From NCBI GenBank assembly GCA_025200525.1, contig CM045761.1:44152190-44216189 (forward strand): a stretch of 64,000 bases of DNA, written 5' to 3'. Position 1 is the stretch's first letter. Each line of letters opens with the position of its first letter. The translations under genes and the position numbers were made by a program. The notes under the pieces were generated by a model. The model saw only the letters and a list, made by a program, of their open reading frames with translations. It did not search any database and was not told the DNA's origin. This stretch comes from Camellia lanceoleosa (Eukaryota; Streptophyta; Magnoliopsida; Ericales; Theaceae). Below are positions 1 through 16,803 of this stretch, piece after piece.

Positions 1-18
1 GGGGCGACATTCCAGAGA

Positions 19-1567
19 ATGGTTACCAAGATGTTTGAGCCATTGTTAGGCAAAACAATGAAGGCTTACATCGACGATATGGTGGTCAAAAGCAAGGACG
101 CGGATGACCATCTAAAGGACCTAGATGAGATGTTCCAGATCCTGAAGAAACACAAGCTGCGCCTTAACGCTTCTAAGTGCGCATTCGGTATAGGGTCTGG
201 CAAGTTTCTGGGTTTCCTGGTGACCAACCGGGGTATTGAGGCAGACCCCTCCCAAATCAAAGCAATTCAGGAGTTAGAGAGGCCTAACTCAAGAAAGAAA
301 ATCTGACATCTCAGGCATGGCGTAGCTTAACCGATTCATCGGCCGGTCTTGAACGATTACGTCCATTCTTCGGTCATTAAAAGCTAAGTTTGATGGGACG
401 AAGAATGCGACCGAAGCTCTGGGCAGTTTGAAGGAATACATGTCTTCTACCACTACTTGTCACCCCAATACACGAGAAGAACTCTTCCTCTACTTGGCGA
501 TGATCGCAACATGCAATTAGTGCAGTGTTGATCCGCGCAGAAGGGATCCAACACTTGCCCATCTATTATGTCAGCAAGACGTTACTGGGCACCGAAACAA
601 GGTACTTGCCACTGGAGAAACTGGCATTGGCCTTGATGATGGCTTCAAGGAAGTTGTCGCATTACTTTCACGCCCACACAATAGTTGTTCTCCTGACAAC
701 TTTCCTTTAAAAGCTTTATTTGAAAGGGCGAATTTCTCTGGGCGAATTCTGAAGTGGGCAGTAGAGTTGGGACAATACGACATCAAGTTCCAACCCAGAA
801 CCGCTATAAAGGCACAAGCACTAGCAGATTTTGTCGCAGAGTTCACCCCTGGAAGTCATCACATCTGCCCAGTCGACCTGACTGAAACAGCCGAACTAAG
901 AATAGAGGTTGACGTCAGAATAACGCAACCCCTAGTACTGGTTGCTCAGTCAGGCCCCAAGGCGGACCAGAGTAAAGAAAGGGAGGAAGAAGTGAACCAT
1001 GCTACACCAAGTCAGGACGCACCGACCAACAAAGACTTGGTGCAAACCGAGAGCAAGAGGCAGACAGCAAGCATCGACTCGGAAGAAGCTACCAGCAACG
1101 TGGAAGATCCCAAGACCTCATCTGACCCCTCCACCTGCTGGAAGCTGTTCGTTGGAGAGATGTGGAAGCTCTTCGTGAATGGAGCATCCAATAGGCATGG
1201 AGCAGGACTTGGCGTAGTCCTCATCTCTCCAGACAGCCTAGTAGTGGAGCAAGCAATCAACCTTGGCTTCCCAGCGTCAAACAACGAAGGGAAGTATGAA
1301 GCACTTCTGGCTGGCCTCAAGTCAGCATTCTACATGAAGGCCACCGAGCTAATGGTCTACAGCGACTCACAGCTGGTGGTAAACCAAATATCGGGCGACT
1401 ACGAGGCAAAGGATGATAGGATGGCCAAGTACCAAGACTTGGTCAGAACAGAGATAAAGAAGTTCGAAGTAGTGAGGATAGAACAGATTGGCAGAGAGGA
1501 AAACAAAGCGAGCGAACTCGCGAAGCCGCCTCAATGGCGAACACCTCCATTCCCCATCCGCTACTAA
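19..1567 (+). pseudogene. pol fragment: RT end, RNase H, archaeal-type RNase H
   Basis: Positions 19-306 encode the end of a Ty3 reverse transcriptase, including the catalytic YIDDMV motif and the [18 protein letters not shown] segment that follows it. The normal retroelement RNase H follows at about 310-860 in shifted frames (525-710 and the start of 767-1567). A second RNase H of archaeal type lies at about 1160-1500, with [28 protein letters not shown] and [11 protein letters not shown]. The first acidic residue, usually DG, is NG here, so this domain probably lost activity. The tail of this domain continues in another frame from about 1488, so there are at least three frame breaks. Confidence 0.85.
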
Positions 1568-1599
1568 TCGACTATCTGTCGGACCAAGCATTGAAGACC

Positions 1600-2876
1600 C
1601 GTGTGAAGAAGTATGTTGTGCAGAGTTAGGTCCTTCTTGGATGGATCCCATCATACTATTCCTAAAGGACGGCACCCTCCCAGAAGAGAAGAAAGAAGCC
1701 AACAGAATAAGAGCAAAGTCGTAGCGGTTTTGGCTCTCTCCATCTTTGGCATTGTACAAGAAGTCGTTCACAGGACCTTACTTAAAATGTGTTCACCCCA
1801 GCAAGGTGGAGGCATTCCTGTTCGAAATACATGAGGGGGTATGTGGCAGCCATCAAGAAGGACGATCATTGGCATACCGAGCTATTTCACAAGGACACTG
1901 GTAGCCATACATGCAAGCAGATTCAGAGAAGTATGTCAAAAAATGTGAAAAGTGTCAGAAGTTTGCGCACCAAATACACCAACCTGCCAGAGAACTCCTA
2001 CCTTTGACTAGTCCATGGCCTTTCGCAATGTGGGGCTTAGACATAGTAGGTCCACTTCCAACAGCACCAGGCAACAGGAAGTTCTTTCTTGCGGCAACGG
2101 ACTACTTCACAAAATGGGTGAAAGCAGAAGCCTTGGCGTCAATCAAGGAAAAAGATGTGAAGAAGTTTGTTTGGCAGAACATCATTACTCGCTTTGGCAT
2201 ACCAAAAGCACTGATCTCAGACAATGGTACTCAGTTTGACGGCAGAATTTTCAGAGGCTTTTGCGAAGAATACAAGATAGAATTCTACAATTCTACACCG
2301 GCGTATCCCCAAGCAAACGGTCAAGCTGAAGCATCAAACAGGGTAGTTTTGGACGGATTGAAGAAAAGGTTGGAGAAAGCCAAAGGCAAGTGGGCAGAAG
2401 AGCTCCCTCATGTTTTATGGGCTTATCGCACCACACCACGGTGGTCAACAGGAGAAACTCCATTCTTCTTAGACTATGGCATGGAAGCAATCATCCCATT
2501 AGAAGTCAGACTCCCCACAATTCGGAGCGAAAATTTTGATCCAGACCTAAATGGCGAAGCTATAGCACTGGAACTTGACCTTGTGGAAGAAAGAAGAGAC
2601 AGAGCATTGGTTCACATCGCCGCCTACCAACAAGAACTATCTAGGAAGTATAACAAAGCAGTGCATCCGAAACAATTCAAGATCGGCGATTGGGTACTTC
2701 GCAAAGTTATGGGCAACACGTTGGTCCCAGGAGACGGCAAGTTAGGGCCTAACTGGGAAGGTCCTTACAAAATGGTCGGATTAGCAGGAAAAGGGGCATA
2801 CCACTTGGAAGATGAGGACGGCAAAGCAATTCCTAGGCCATGGAACACTGCCAATCTTAAGTTATTTTACTTTTAG
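1600..2876 (+). pseudogene. Retroviral-type integrase (DDE) of the Tat element
   Basis: Integrase inserts the cDNA copy into the genome. Positions 1911-2876 are open for 321 codons. They hold the second half of the zinc-binding motif (CEKCQKF), the catalytic core with D in GLDIVGP, D in SDNGTQFDG and E in NGQAEASNR, and the C-terminal part ending in WEGPYKMVG and RPWNTANLKLFYF. The upstream zinc-finger half (about 1600-1910) is split over two other frames, so the core is well kept but the full enzyme cannot be made. The stop at 2874-2876 is probably the true end of pol, because other Tat integrases end at the same motif. Confidence 0.85.
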
Positions 2877-3121
2877 CTTTTTCTTTTTTCCCTTTAAGTA
2901 TATGTAAGTTTTCCCTTCATCAAATAAAACAAATCGATTCTTTTTCAGCATATTTGTTTTTAGTAGAAAATAACTTTTGCAAGTTAGTAGCATTGTAAAC
3001 ATAGTTGGCCGGATTGAACCAACTATAACCCCTCCTAAGCCCAGGATAAGGATCCAGGCTGCAGGACGTTTGGTCGGAATAACCAAACACTGTATTCTAG
3101 GTTGGCTGGAAAAACCAACCT

Positions 3122-3515
3122 AAAGGTTGGCTAGATTAAACCAACTCTCTGTACTCTTCAACCGAAGTAAGTTATATCGGCTGAAGAGTGGTTAGCTGGA
3201 TGAAACCAACTCTTGTTACTCTTCAGCCGAAGTAAGTGTATGGCTGAAGAGTGGTTGGCTGGATTAAACCAACTCTCTGTACTCTTCAGCCGAAGTAAGT
3301 GTATGGCTGAAGAGTGGTTGGCTGGATTAAACCAACTCTCTGTACTCTTCAGCCGAAGTAAGTTATATCGGTTGAAGAGTGGTTGGCTGGATGAAACCAA
3401 CTCTTGTTACTCTCCAGCCGAAGTAAGTTATATCGGCTGAAGAGTGGTTGGCTGGATGAAACCAACTCTTGTTACTCTTCAGCCGAAGTAGGTTGTATCG
3501 GCTGAAGAGTGGTTG
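3122..3515. repeat. Hairpin-forming minisatellite between int and antisense ORF
   Basis: About six copies of a 60-66 bp unit. Each unit has two inverted repeats: a short one, GTTGG...CCAAC, around the segment CTGGATTAAA or close to it, and a longer one, ACTCTTCAGCCG...CGGCTGAAGAGT. The block lies just past the integrase stop and before the 3' end of the antisense ORF. It can be read as an ORF on both strands, but only because the unit length is near a multiple of three. Confidence 0.85.
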
Positions 3516-3671
3516 GCTAGTGAGCTAGATAGCTAGCCGAGATCACAGTTGGGCAAACGAAGGTATTGAACATTCATTACAAGTGCAAGCATACACACGC
3601 AAAACCGGAATAAGAGTTGAAGAAAATTTTTTCATTAACAAACAGAGAAGTACAAGTGGAGGGGCTGCAGC

Positions 3672-5806
3672 CTAGTTACAAAAAAGTTCAAATACAACAC
3701 AAAAAAAAAAAGAGAGAAGACAATCAACGTAAGAGATCTTCAAATTCGGCGTCAAAGTCATCAACAGCATCCGTGCGGAGTCCGGTGTTGGTGGGGGAGA
3801 TACGAGTTGGGAGTCGATTCTGACAAGCACATCGGCTCCAGTTGGCTGCGCATCAGTGAGACCCTCAATAACCGGCTCCGACCGGACTGTTTGCTCATTC
3901 GGTCGATCATTGACAGCCGGAGTATCCGTTGACTCGTCCTCATCGTCTTCTTCGTCATCAGATGACCCCAGAAATTGCTTCTGGATATCGTCAGCATAGT
4001 CTTGCAGTGAAGCCGGAATGAAGTACTCGAGAGCGTTGTAGACCTCGGTTTCAGGTCCACAACCGATCTTCTCCACTGCACTTCTCCAACCACACTTGAA
4101 GAATAAATCTTTAGCTGCATCACATTGTTGGGTATAGCCAGCTTCGGCTTCTTTGAACCCCTCCTTGGACGCATCTTCAACCTTCTTCTTCCACTCCGCT
4201 ATTTCGGCGTCCTTTTTGCTCTCCAGGTGCACCATCTCCCACAAGTACTGGTCTTTCACCTCGGTCATGGCGCGCTGTTTGTCACTGTCAGCCGAGGCAA
4301 CCATCGATCGAGACGAGCTACCTCGGCCTCGGTTGCCGACTTTTCGGGGATGCGGCTCGGCGATCTGGTTTGACTTCCTTTATTGCTTGCCTTGTTGTTT
4401 TGCAGAGCTCCATTATTTGCTTGTGGGCGATGGTGTTCTTCTGAATGGCCTGCAAAAGAAGAGTTCCTTTTTAGCCGAGCTAAGAGTTGGAAAAAATTAG
4501 ACTGATCAAAGGAGGACAGTGCTAGTTACCAGGATCATGGACTTAGTGGATGACCGGATGGCCTTCAGCTCGGTATTCAGTTGCTTGCTGTGGTGCTCCA
4601 TGTCTTTGGGAAGACAAACACCCCTGGCCAGGTTGAAGGCCAGCAAGTGATCCTTCTCAGCGACAACCGAGTCACTTTCTTGGATATCTCGGTTATTGAA
4701 GACGAAGGGTGAAGCCCATTTGTTGGTGTCAGCCCGGTCTGCTTGCTCCAGTTGGGGGCTCGGCGCGAGACTGGGTTGGGGGCTCGGTGGAAGGATGGAG
4801 TCGTCTTCGTCAACCAATCGCTGCTCGGTCTCGGTAGTCCGGGCACGCTTAGCTCGGCGAGAAGAGGATGGCTGTTGAGTTGGGAGGGCCACTACGGCTT
4901 CAGTTGTTTGGCCGGTCTGTGGCACCTCGGCCCTAGTTGTTGCGGTGAGCAGAGCCTTCAATTTGTTTTTCTTCGCCATCTCCTGTTCGGCGGTGAGTGG
5001 AACAAGGATGATCTCCGGCAAGGATGGGTCCGGTTCTGGTGCTTCTTCAAGTAAAAAGTCGGTCACCCTCGCTGCTTTTAAACCTGAGATGTCGACGTCG
5101 GTTCAAGTCTAGCAATTTAGCCCAACTTCTTTCCCGAACCCGTGGTCTTGTGAAACGCCTAGGTTGGGGTAGTTGTAAAGAGAGTGAAGATCAGCTGAAT
5201 CTGCAAAAAGAAAAACAAACTGTTAGTTCGGTTCAAGAGAGAAGAGCCGAAGTAAAGAAAAGTGAGAAAGGCAACCGGAGTATGTATACCAGGTTCTCCT
5301 TTATTCCAATTTATTTTTCGGCCAGGAATCTGGGCTTGATGGTCTTCGAAGTTGCCAGACACCCAGAAGAAATCATCATCATTTAGGTCTTTGTCCGGTG
5401 TGTCCTTAATTATTTTTTCTCGGCCTCGGCGTATTCTCAAGTAATAACACCAGCCTTCATTCTTGGATCCTAAAGAGTACTGATGGAGTATTTCGGCTAG
5501 GCCTAGGTTTAGTCCGGTTTGACGGTTTAGGGCGTCTATGCCCATTATTATTCGGTATGTGTTGGTGGAGAGTTGAGTTGGGCATAGTCTGGTTTGCCTA
5601 AGAAACTCACAGATTAAAGGCTGGACTGGGAATCGTAGTCCGGTCTCTATTATTGATTGAATGGTAAAAGGGACAAAGCCTGGGTTGCCCCATGGATCTA
5701 CATCTGGTTCGGCTAGGGTGAGGTTTACATCGGTTGGTATGTTGTAATCCTTTCTGAATTCGGCTAAGCCGCCTGGGGTTTCTACCAAAAATCTGTACTT
5801 CCCCAT
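3672..5806 (-). pseudogene. Antisense ORF (aORF) of the first Tat element
   Basis: A gene opposite to pol, in at least three blocks on the minus strand: 5806-5159, 5066-4506 and 4304-3672. The first block holds a globular domain like those of plant transposon-associated proteins (LRFPVQPLICEFLRQTRL, NTYRIIMGIDALNRQTG). The second is low-complexity and Pro/Gln/Ser-rich. The third is a Lys/Glu-rich coiled coil followed by an acidic run (SSDDEEDDEDES). A pyrimidine tract with TTTTTGCAG near 5200 could be a splice acceptor, so some gaps may be introns rather than frame breaks. The function of aORF proteins is not known to me; the link to Retand antisense ORFs rests on position and domain layout. 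Confidence 0.65.
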
Positions 5807-7373
5807 TTATTGAATAACTTATAAATAATTTAGTTCGGCTGGGGATTTGGACTCGGGAGCTCGGTTGAGCGCACGGAGGAAGTATCTGGGCAACCTAAGT
5901 CTGCAAATTGAAAAAACAAGGTGTTAAACACAAATCATCGACCGTGCTATAAAAAAACGAAACAAGGAAAGGAAGCCTTACTTCGGCTAGATGGATTGCT
6001 GCGGGATCTATCTCGGTTTTAGAGAGGAGCATGTTATCTCGGTTTTCTCAAGTCGTTGGGTTAGTTCGATTCTACTCTTTGTTTTGTTATTCCGGCTGAA
6101 CGCCAAGGGGCAGCTTTCTGAGTTCGGTTTAGGAACTAAGAATGCTGGCATGGCCCCTGAAGTTTTAGCTCGGTCAAGTGCTTTGGTTTCTAGTTTGGTG
6201 GGTTTTGTTTCGGCTATTGTGGATCAGTTGGTGACCTATTGAAACTACTGTGATGAGTATAAGTGCTAGTTCGGTTCCCGTTTGCCTACATTGTGTAAAC
6301 AGGTTTTTACTTCGGTTGCTTCATAATTTTGGATCGAAATAAGTGTTCTACAGGATTTCATGTGTATTCAAGGTGTTCTATAGCTAAAGTTTTTTCAAAA
6401 AGAACGCAAGTGGAGAAAACATGTTTTGCAAAAACACATGAAACAGATTGCTATGAATCAAATAAAAACAAAATCATGGGAAGCAGAGAACAGATTTGGT
6501 AGAAGCTTACCAGGAAAGGAGAAAGGCTGGAGGTAGAAGCAAACGTAGAAACAGCAATGGAGGACACGAGCTCTTGAGATGCAAGGATGAAGATGAATAG
6601 TGCAGAGTGGGAAGCAAAAATGAGGAATATGTTTTGTAAAAAGCACAAAAACTGAAGGCGGGAACTGTTCAAATTTTTGCGGAGTACGAAGACGGCACAA
6701 CAAATTGAAGAGCCAATCGGGTCGCCACATGTCCTCGAGAAGAAACGCTTGATTCTTTGGATCAAGAGACGTTTGACCGGACGTTCTTAGCTCGGCTTAA
6801 GCTTAGCTCGGCTATAGAAGCTAAAAAGGTTTTCAGCTCGGCCGGAGTAGCTAAAGGATTGTAGCTCGGTTGGATAAGCTAAAATTTTAGTTCGGTTCGT
6901 GGACAGGTAATCCCTATCATGCTGTGCAGATGGAATTAAGGGGCAATTGAGAGGGTAATTTATATGCTAGTGGGCCGAGCTGGGTATTGGGCCTTAGGGC
7001 CGAAATGAAGAGGGCCGAGTAAAAGGGCCATGTAGGATACTCCGGTTTGGAGAAGTAACTTAGAAGATAGACCGGTCGCGCAGCCGTGGTGGTTAGCTCG
7101 ATCTTTGAGGGACTTAGCTCTACTTCGGTTGAGTGGAGTAGCACGGAGGTTTCGGTCTTCGATAGTTACTTCGGTTATAGCATGTGAGGAACCGAAGTAA
7201 GCTGTGGTTCTAAAGATAGCTCAGTTTTAACTCCCCTTATGGGTAGCTCGGTCTTAGTATGGGAAAGCCGAGGTAAGGGAGAGTAAAGTAAGGGCCAAAT
7301 TGGTGGTCACTTCGGTTCCGAGTAGTCCGGTCATAAGAAGAACCATCTCACTTGGTTTAAGCAGTGAGGGGCA
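5807..7373. other. Non-coding region between aORF start and 3' LTR
   Basis: Internal part of the first Tat element upstream of the aORF. It is full of short scattered copies of CTCGGTT/AACCGAG-like motifs and has no ORF I trust. It should contain the aORF promoter and leader. Two overlapping minus-strand frames at about 6451-6765 are short, cysteine-rich and unlike any family I know. The last bases before the LTR (CAGTGAGGGGCA) are the likely polypurine tract. Confidence 0.5.
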
Positions 7374-7700
7374 TGTTGAAGGATAAGCATTGTCCTCCAG
7401 GAGTATGAATCCAAGGAGGACTCTACGCAAGGAGGAGTAATCCTAGAAGGACTCTGCACACGGAGGAATAAGAGTCCTACCAGGATTGTGCCACGTGAAA
7501 AACCTATATAAGCTCACTAATATCACCTTTGGAGAGGTAATGCAACTTTTGCTCCTTGAATACATTGAGCTTTCGCCTTCCTGTCTTGCTTACTGACTTA
7601 GGCATCGGAGAGGTTTCCGGCACACACCCACCGGCTAGCTCACGTTTGTATTTTCAGGTGGTAGAACGACGTCGTACAAGGAACGCAGACTTGATCAACA
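7374..7700 (+). repeat. 3' LTR of the first Tat element
   Basis: The proposed LTR starts with TGTTGA and ends with TCAACA, a perfect 6-bp inverted end, and follows a purine tract. A TATA box (CCTATATAAG) lies near 7503-7512, in the right place for LTR transcription. The length is 327 bp. The partner LTR is off the window, so both borders are inferred from end structure only. Confidence 0.6.
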
Positions 7701-8682
7701 GGATTATACGAGAAGGTGTATTTCTTTCCCGTACAATTAGTATGATTAATTTAAATTTATAAATTTTAATTTTTATTATATTTTAATATGAATTTATTAA
7801 TAAGAACAATACATATTAAATCTTAAAATAAATTTTTTTTTCTCCTGATACACCATAATCAATTATTTCTATTCAAATTTCTATGTATTTCTCCCCAAGA
7901 GATCAAAGGTATTTCTTCTTCTTCTTTTTCTACTTTATTCTCCTTTCAAAATTTTAATTCACTCTACCAAAACTCACCATCATCATCAACATCATTGTTT
8001 TTTATTATTTTGAAACCTTAAACTTTAGAAGAAAGTTTGAACAAAATCAACTAATTGATGAGAGTAATAATCAAAATAATTTTTTGAAGTAACCCATCAA
8101 AAAAGAGGTAAGTATTCATATAAAAGAGCTTCACAATTTTTGTAGAGCACCATCAATTATTTTCTATATCATTTTTTTGACAAAAATTAAAGGACCCAGT
8201 AATTAGATTAAAAATAACATATAATTGGAGTTGTTCTTATTTTGTCATTTAAATAGTATATTATTTGAGAACTACTTTTTCTTATTAGTGTCTGATGCTT
8301 TTGTGCTTATAAGTTTGGTTTTTATTTTTCCACAATCATTTTTGTGGATAATTTGTAATGTAAAAGTTTTTTTCTGTATTGAAAAGTTTTATAATACTTA
8401 TGTAAAAAATTGATTTTTTCTGTATTTATAATGGTTATGTGTTTATAAGTTTGGTTTTTTTTTTTTATTTTTTTGAGAATTATTTTCTGTATTGAAAAGT
8501 TTTGGAAATAATTTAGTTTTTTTTAATTTTTTTATTATTTATTATTTGGGTTTATCTTGAGAGTAATTTAGAAAAAATAATAGGGTGTAGTGAAAGTAAA
8601 ATAAAATTTAAAATAATTAAACAAAATGTAACTAGAAATTGTGAGTACTTAATAATTTTTTTTTAGTGTAAATAGAATCCCC
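7701..8682. mobile_element. Diverged Mutator-like element remnant
   Basis: Large parts match, in order, the 1-kb elements at 19478-20479 and 36034-37039: the segment with GAATTTATTAATAAG near 7790, the stretch with AAGTTTGAACAAAATCAA near 8034, and the right end with GTGTAAATAGAATCCCC near 8665-8682. The left terminal repeat is missing where the Tat LTR ends at 7700, so the retrotransposon probably inserted inside this element. No transposase is visible. Confidence 0.55.
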
Positions 8683-8931
8683 TGCAATCTGGGCTGGCCT
8701 AGTGTCGCCTCGACTAAGCCCAAACAGAGATTGGGCTGCTCAAGCCCGGGCTTCTAATTGGGCGAGTCAGAAGAAGCTTGGACCTAAGTGTTTAGTTTTC
8801 CCAAACCTTTTTATCAATCTTGTGTGGGTTGAGTTTGGGTATGGTCAAAAAGAGTATATATATACTTGTCAATTATTTTCATTTTATTTTCAAAAACTAG
8901 GACCTTCAATTACAAATAGGTTCTACTTTTA

Positions 8932-9343
8932 GGCACTGTGTAATTGTTCAGATTGGATATAAGAGTTTGAGAATGATATATAATACTTGAGGAAAAAGAT
9001 AAGATATAATATGTTATAAGATATGAGATAGATTATATATACTGTAGGGTCACTTATACTATATTTTGTTAAAATAATTAGATATAGGATGTGATAAGAA
9101 GAGAGTGATTATTTTTTACATTTGAATAAAAGATTTCCTATATCTGACGGTGAGGGATATACAATACCATAGGAAGATGGTATTGCATATTTCCCTTTTG
9201 CATCATATACTATCCGGATTTCCTATATCTAGAGCAACCAAACACAAGATATAGGGAGATAAGGAAACATGTGAGACCCATCTCATATTATATCCGGCCC
9301 CACCGTCACATCTTCCCTATATATAGAGTAAACAAACAGGGCC
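8932..9343. mobile_element. Possible 412-bp PIF/Harbinger-like MITE
   Basis: The segment begins GGCACTGTGT and ends AAACAGGGCC, which are inverted but imperfect, and is flanked by TTA on both sides (8929-8931 and 9344-9346). TTA duplications are typical of PIF/Harbinger elements. The interior is AT-rich and has GATTTCCTATATCT twice (near 9129 and 9218). The imperfect inner inverted repeat keeps confidence moderate. Confidence 0.45.
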
Positions 9344-9346
9344 TTA

Positions 9347-11360
9347 AGACTTATTACCTATTAAATTATATTGATAAATTTATCAAGTGATAATTTTATT
9401 AGTCTTTCTTGTTTTTATGAATAAATTTATAGTGATAAATTTATCAATAGAATCTATAGGTAAATAATTTTAGTTAATAGGACTAATAGACAAGTGTCAT
9501 TTTATATAACTGTTGACACTTTCATCAAAATAAGCATCTTATATTAAACCAACTTTTTTTATAGCATAATTCCTAAGAGTTGACAGAGTGGCAAGTTAAG
9601 CCATGATAAACACTTCAAAAAGTGCAAGTCATAAGTTTGATAATTATATACCTAAGTCGAGACAACCCGAGTAATAAGTTCTTCTAATTTGATTTGAAAA
9701 CTTTCAAATATCAAAATGTATTTAAATTTGACTTATTTACCTAACAAGTCAAATTTGAATGAACTTTTTACAAATTGAGCTCAAGTAATTTGACTTTTTA
9801 TAGTGATTTATAAAATTTTATACTTTAATGTAGCACAATGTGTAAGAAATGGTTTTGAAAAAAAAAAAAACAAAAAGCAAGACAAAATAGTTTTTTTCTA
9901 AAACTTAGGTCTATTGTTTAAGTGGGACCCATGCGCAAAAATTGGCGGCTCTATGTAGCAACGCGTTTTTTGTTGCGTAACAATTTACGTCATGTATTTG
10001 GTTACTCAAAACCATTATCGGGTGAATGAGAAATCAATGCCAAATAAGCTCTTTGAAATGGCATTTTGGTAAGATTTTCATAAGGGATTGAGAAGAGGCT
10101 TGTTCCACATTGCTTGAGTAGGCAAATTTAGTGTGGGTTAATAAGTCTTGAGTTTGCATCAAAGGAGGGCCCTAAAGGGTACCCAAGTTTTATGGAGGGG
10201 AAAGTTATGGGGAAAGTGAGCCTTGATCCATTGGATCCAAAAACTACCACAAGTGCATGCCATCCTCTTGGGCACGGGTGTAAGGTTGGGTTGTGCTTGT
10301 GTGGTCCAATACTTATCTTTTTTGGCCAAAAATATTTAAATTTTATTTTTCTAAAATTAAATTATTACCGTTTGGAATTTGAATTTCGATTTGGAATTCA
10401 AAATAAATTCCGAAATGACCCTAACGTTTCTAAAGGTTGGCAGTTTAGTCCAATGCACATTTTCCTCCAACCCAAACAGGTTCTTTACTTGTTCAAAACC
10501 AACCCGAACATGTTCTTTACCTATTCAAATTTGTCTTGAACAGCCACCAAGTCTTCTATAAATAGACAAGTCCTCCATTTGGTTTTATATTTATTTTTCA
10601 TTCTTCTTTCTGCTTTTGCTTCCTGTATTTTGCTGCATAACTTTTTTGTAAAAAATAGTATAAACACAAAATGTGTTCGCTGGACATTTAGTTTGTAATG
10701 CCGCTGCTAATTGTCGTTAATCATTTTATTCTGAGAAATAGACGTCCACATTCTGAAAGCACCGTGGAGAAGACGAATCTATCTTAAGGGAACAATATTG
10801 AACACTGGACTTGATTAAATTTTCGAAAAAATAATATTGCAAGTAGTTTGTTTGTGATTTTTATTTCAGGTTTCAACTTTTTTTTATTTTGGATTCTGTT
10901 TTGTTTTGCGTAATAAAATAAGAATATATTTTTCCATATTTTATTATTCTATGTTCTATCTTGATTTAAGTAATCAAACAGTTTTTCTTCTCCCTTAATC
11001 AATTCCTCGGATACAGTAAAGATTGTCTAACACAATATACACAAGACCACATACAAAAATAAAAAATTGGTGAAATTCTCTTAAATATATTTCCAACAAC
11101 TGATTTTACAAACTACTTTACAATAACGTAGGCAATACATTCAAAGTGGAGAAAAAAAAATAATTAAACAAATACAAATGATTCAACAAAAAATCAAGAG
11201 AATAACCCTCTTTCTCAAATGCTAAAAAGCTATGAGACCAACAGAACCTGTGAAACGTATCCACCTTAAAAAAACATAGTGCAATTGATCTCAACTATTT
11301 GGTTTGTAAATAGTTGGATTTGAGCTTACCCGACACATTTCGTGGGTTTTTTTTTTTGGA
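9347..11360. other. AT-rich intergenic region, possible retroelement remnant
   Basis: No coding sequence I can support. From about 9900 to 10870 the composition changes and looks like an old LTR: a TATA box (CTATAAATAG) near 10556, then a pyrimidine-rich leader and a region resembling copia LTR tails. I could not find matching ends or a target duplication. The stretch from about 10900 to 11360 is downstream of the MAP kinase stop and probably includes its 3' UTR; a minus-strand AATAAA lies near 10950. Confidence 0.3.
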
Positions 11361-15840
<4,480 letters not shown>

Positions 15841-15990
15841 TGCTTCTCTCTCTAAGTTCTCACTCTCTACGCTCTGTATATGAAAACACACACACACACT
15901 CTCTCTGTCTCTCTCTCTAGGATTTGGGACTCTGATTCTGAGATGGGAGAGGATAGAGATGGAGTGGGATTTATAGGGATGACTTGGTCT
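15841..15990 (-). promoter_or_regulatory. Core promoter and 5' UTR of the MAP kinase gene
   Basis: A TATA box (CTATAAAT on the minus strand, 15976-15969) lies about 130 bp upstream of the ATG. Transcription probably starts near 15940. The leader holds a GA/GT-rich microsatellite (CT and CA runs on +, about 15887-15918), common in plant 5' UTRs. The start site is inferred from the TATA spacing. Confidence 0.55.
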
Positions 15991-16803
15991 GGGATTTTGG
16001 GGGAGAGTTCTTCAGAGTAAGTGCAAGGAAGGATATGAGAAAACTCACCAGGACGCGTTTGGACTGAAAAAATAAAAATAAATAAATAAACAGTTATTTG
16101 AATACGGCCGCCTTATTGGATGATCGACGGTGATTGTTTTTCTTGTTAAAATTTAATTTTAGTCCTTTTACTTTTATATGTTTATACTTTAAGACTTCAT
16201 TTGGAAAGAATTTTTTAATCTGACTTTTTAGTTTTTTTTTTTTAATATTTTAGTGTGGCGTAAAAAGTTTCATTTAGGATAAATTTTTAATTTTTTTGTA
16301 ATTTTGTAAGAAATAAAATAAAATGATTATGATTTAAATATGATATTTTATTTTATTAATTTTTTAATTTATTTTATCTTTTAATAAACTAATTTAATCC
16401 TAATTATCTTGTCAAACGGAGCCTAAGTCAAGTTGAAATGTCAGTATTTGAGGATAAATAAGTCATACATGACATTTTTCTCTTTTAATTAATATTCTTA
16501 TATTTTGAAGAAAATTATCTTTTAGTTCTTTTACTTTTACCAAAATATTTGTGTCTTTCAATTTTAATTTTGTCAATCTCATTAACAGTTGATGGATAAA
16601 AAAATAATATAAAGAATTGACTATTGAAAATGAAGAAATTAAAATAATATTTTAATAAAAATATAGGAGTCTAACTGTCGTTAATCCTTTTTTTTTTCTA
16701 TGACAGTGCTAGAGGCCGCGAATTCGAGATCTTGAATTTGGCTCGAATTCCTTCTTCTTTTTTTCTTTTTGTGGGCTCTGTTAATTAGTTTTTTCTTTTA
16801 AGA
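15991..16803. other. Upstream region of the MAP kinase gene, no gene seen
   Basis: AT-rich, without a usable ORF. It holds a few TTGAC cores on the minus strand (near 16428 and 16572), the binding core of WRKY factors, which are known to act on defence MAPK genes. Such short motifs occur by chance, so this is only a hint. Confidence 0.3.

Larger units (their letters stand above)
1..7700 (+). mobile_element. Ty3/gypsy Tat (Retand-like) retrotransposon, 3' part
   Basis: The 3' portion of an LTR retrotransposon whose 5' LTR, gag and most of RT lie off the left edge. Order on +: end of reverse transcriptase, RNase H, a second archaeal-type RNase H, integrase, a tandem repeat block, an ORF on the opposite strand, a purine-rich tract and the 3' LTR. 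The second RNase H and the antisense ORF are known marks of the Tat lineage, and the antisense ORF points to the Retand group. The coding parts carry frameshifts, so the copy is dead. It differs clearly in sequence from the two Tat elements at 21078-32504 and 52253-63141. The end at 7700 is inferred from the inverted terminal bases of the LTR; a target duplication cannot be checked. Confidence 0.85.

Noticed and set aside
3158..3440. Open frames on both strands with 20-residue repeats
   Set aside because: Translations of the hairpin minisatellite.
6451..6765. Overlapping minus frames of 90-104 codons
   Set aside because: No domain; inside non-coding DNA of the first Tat element.
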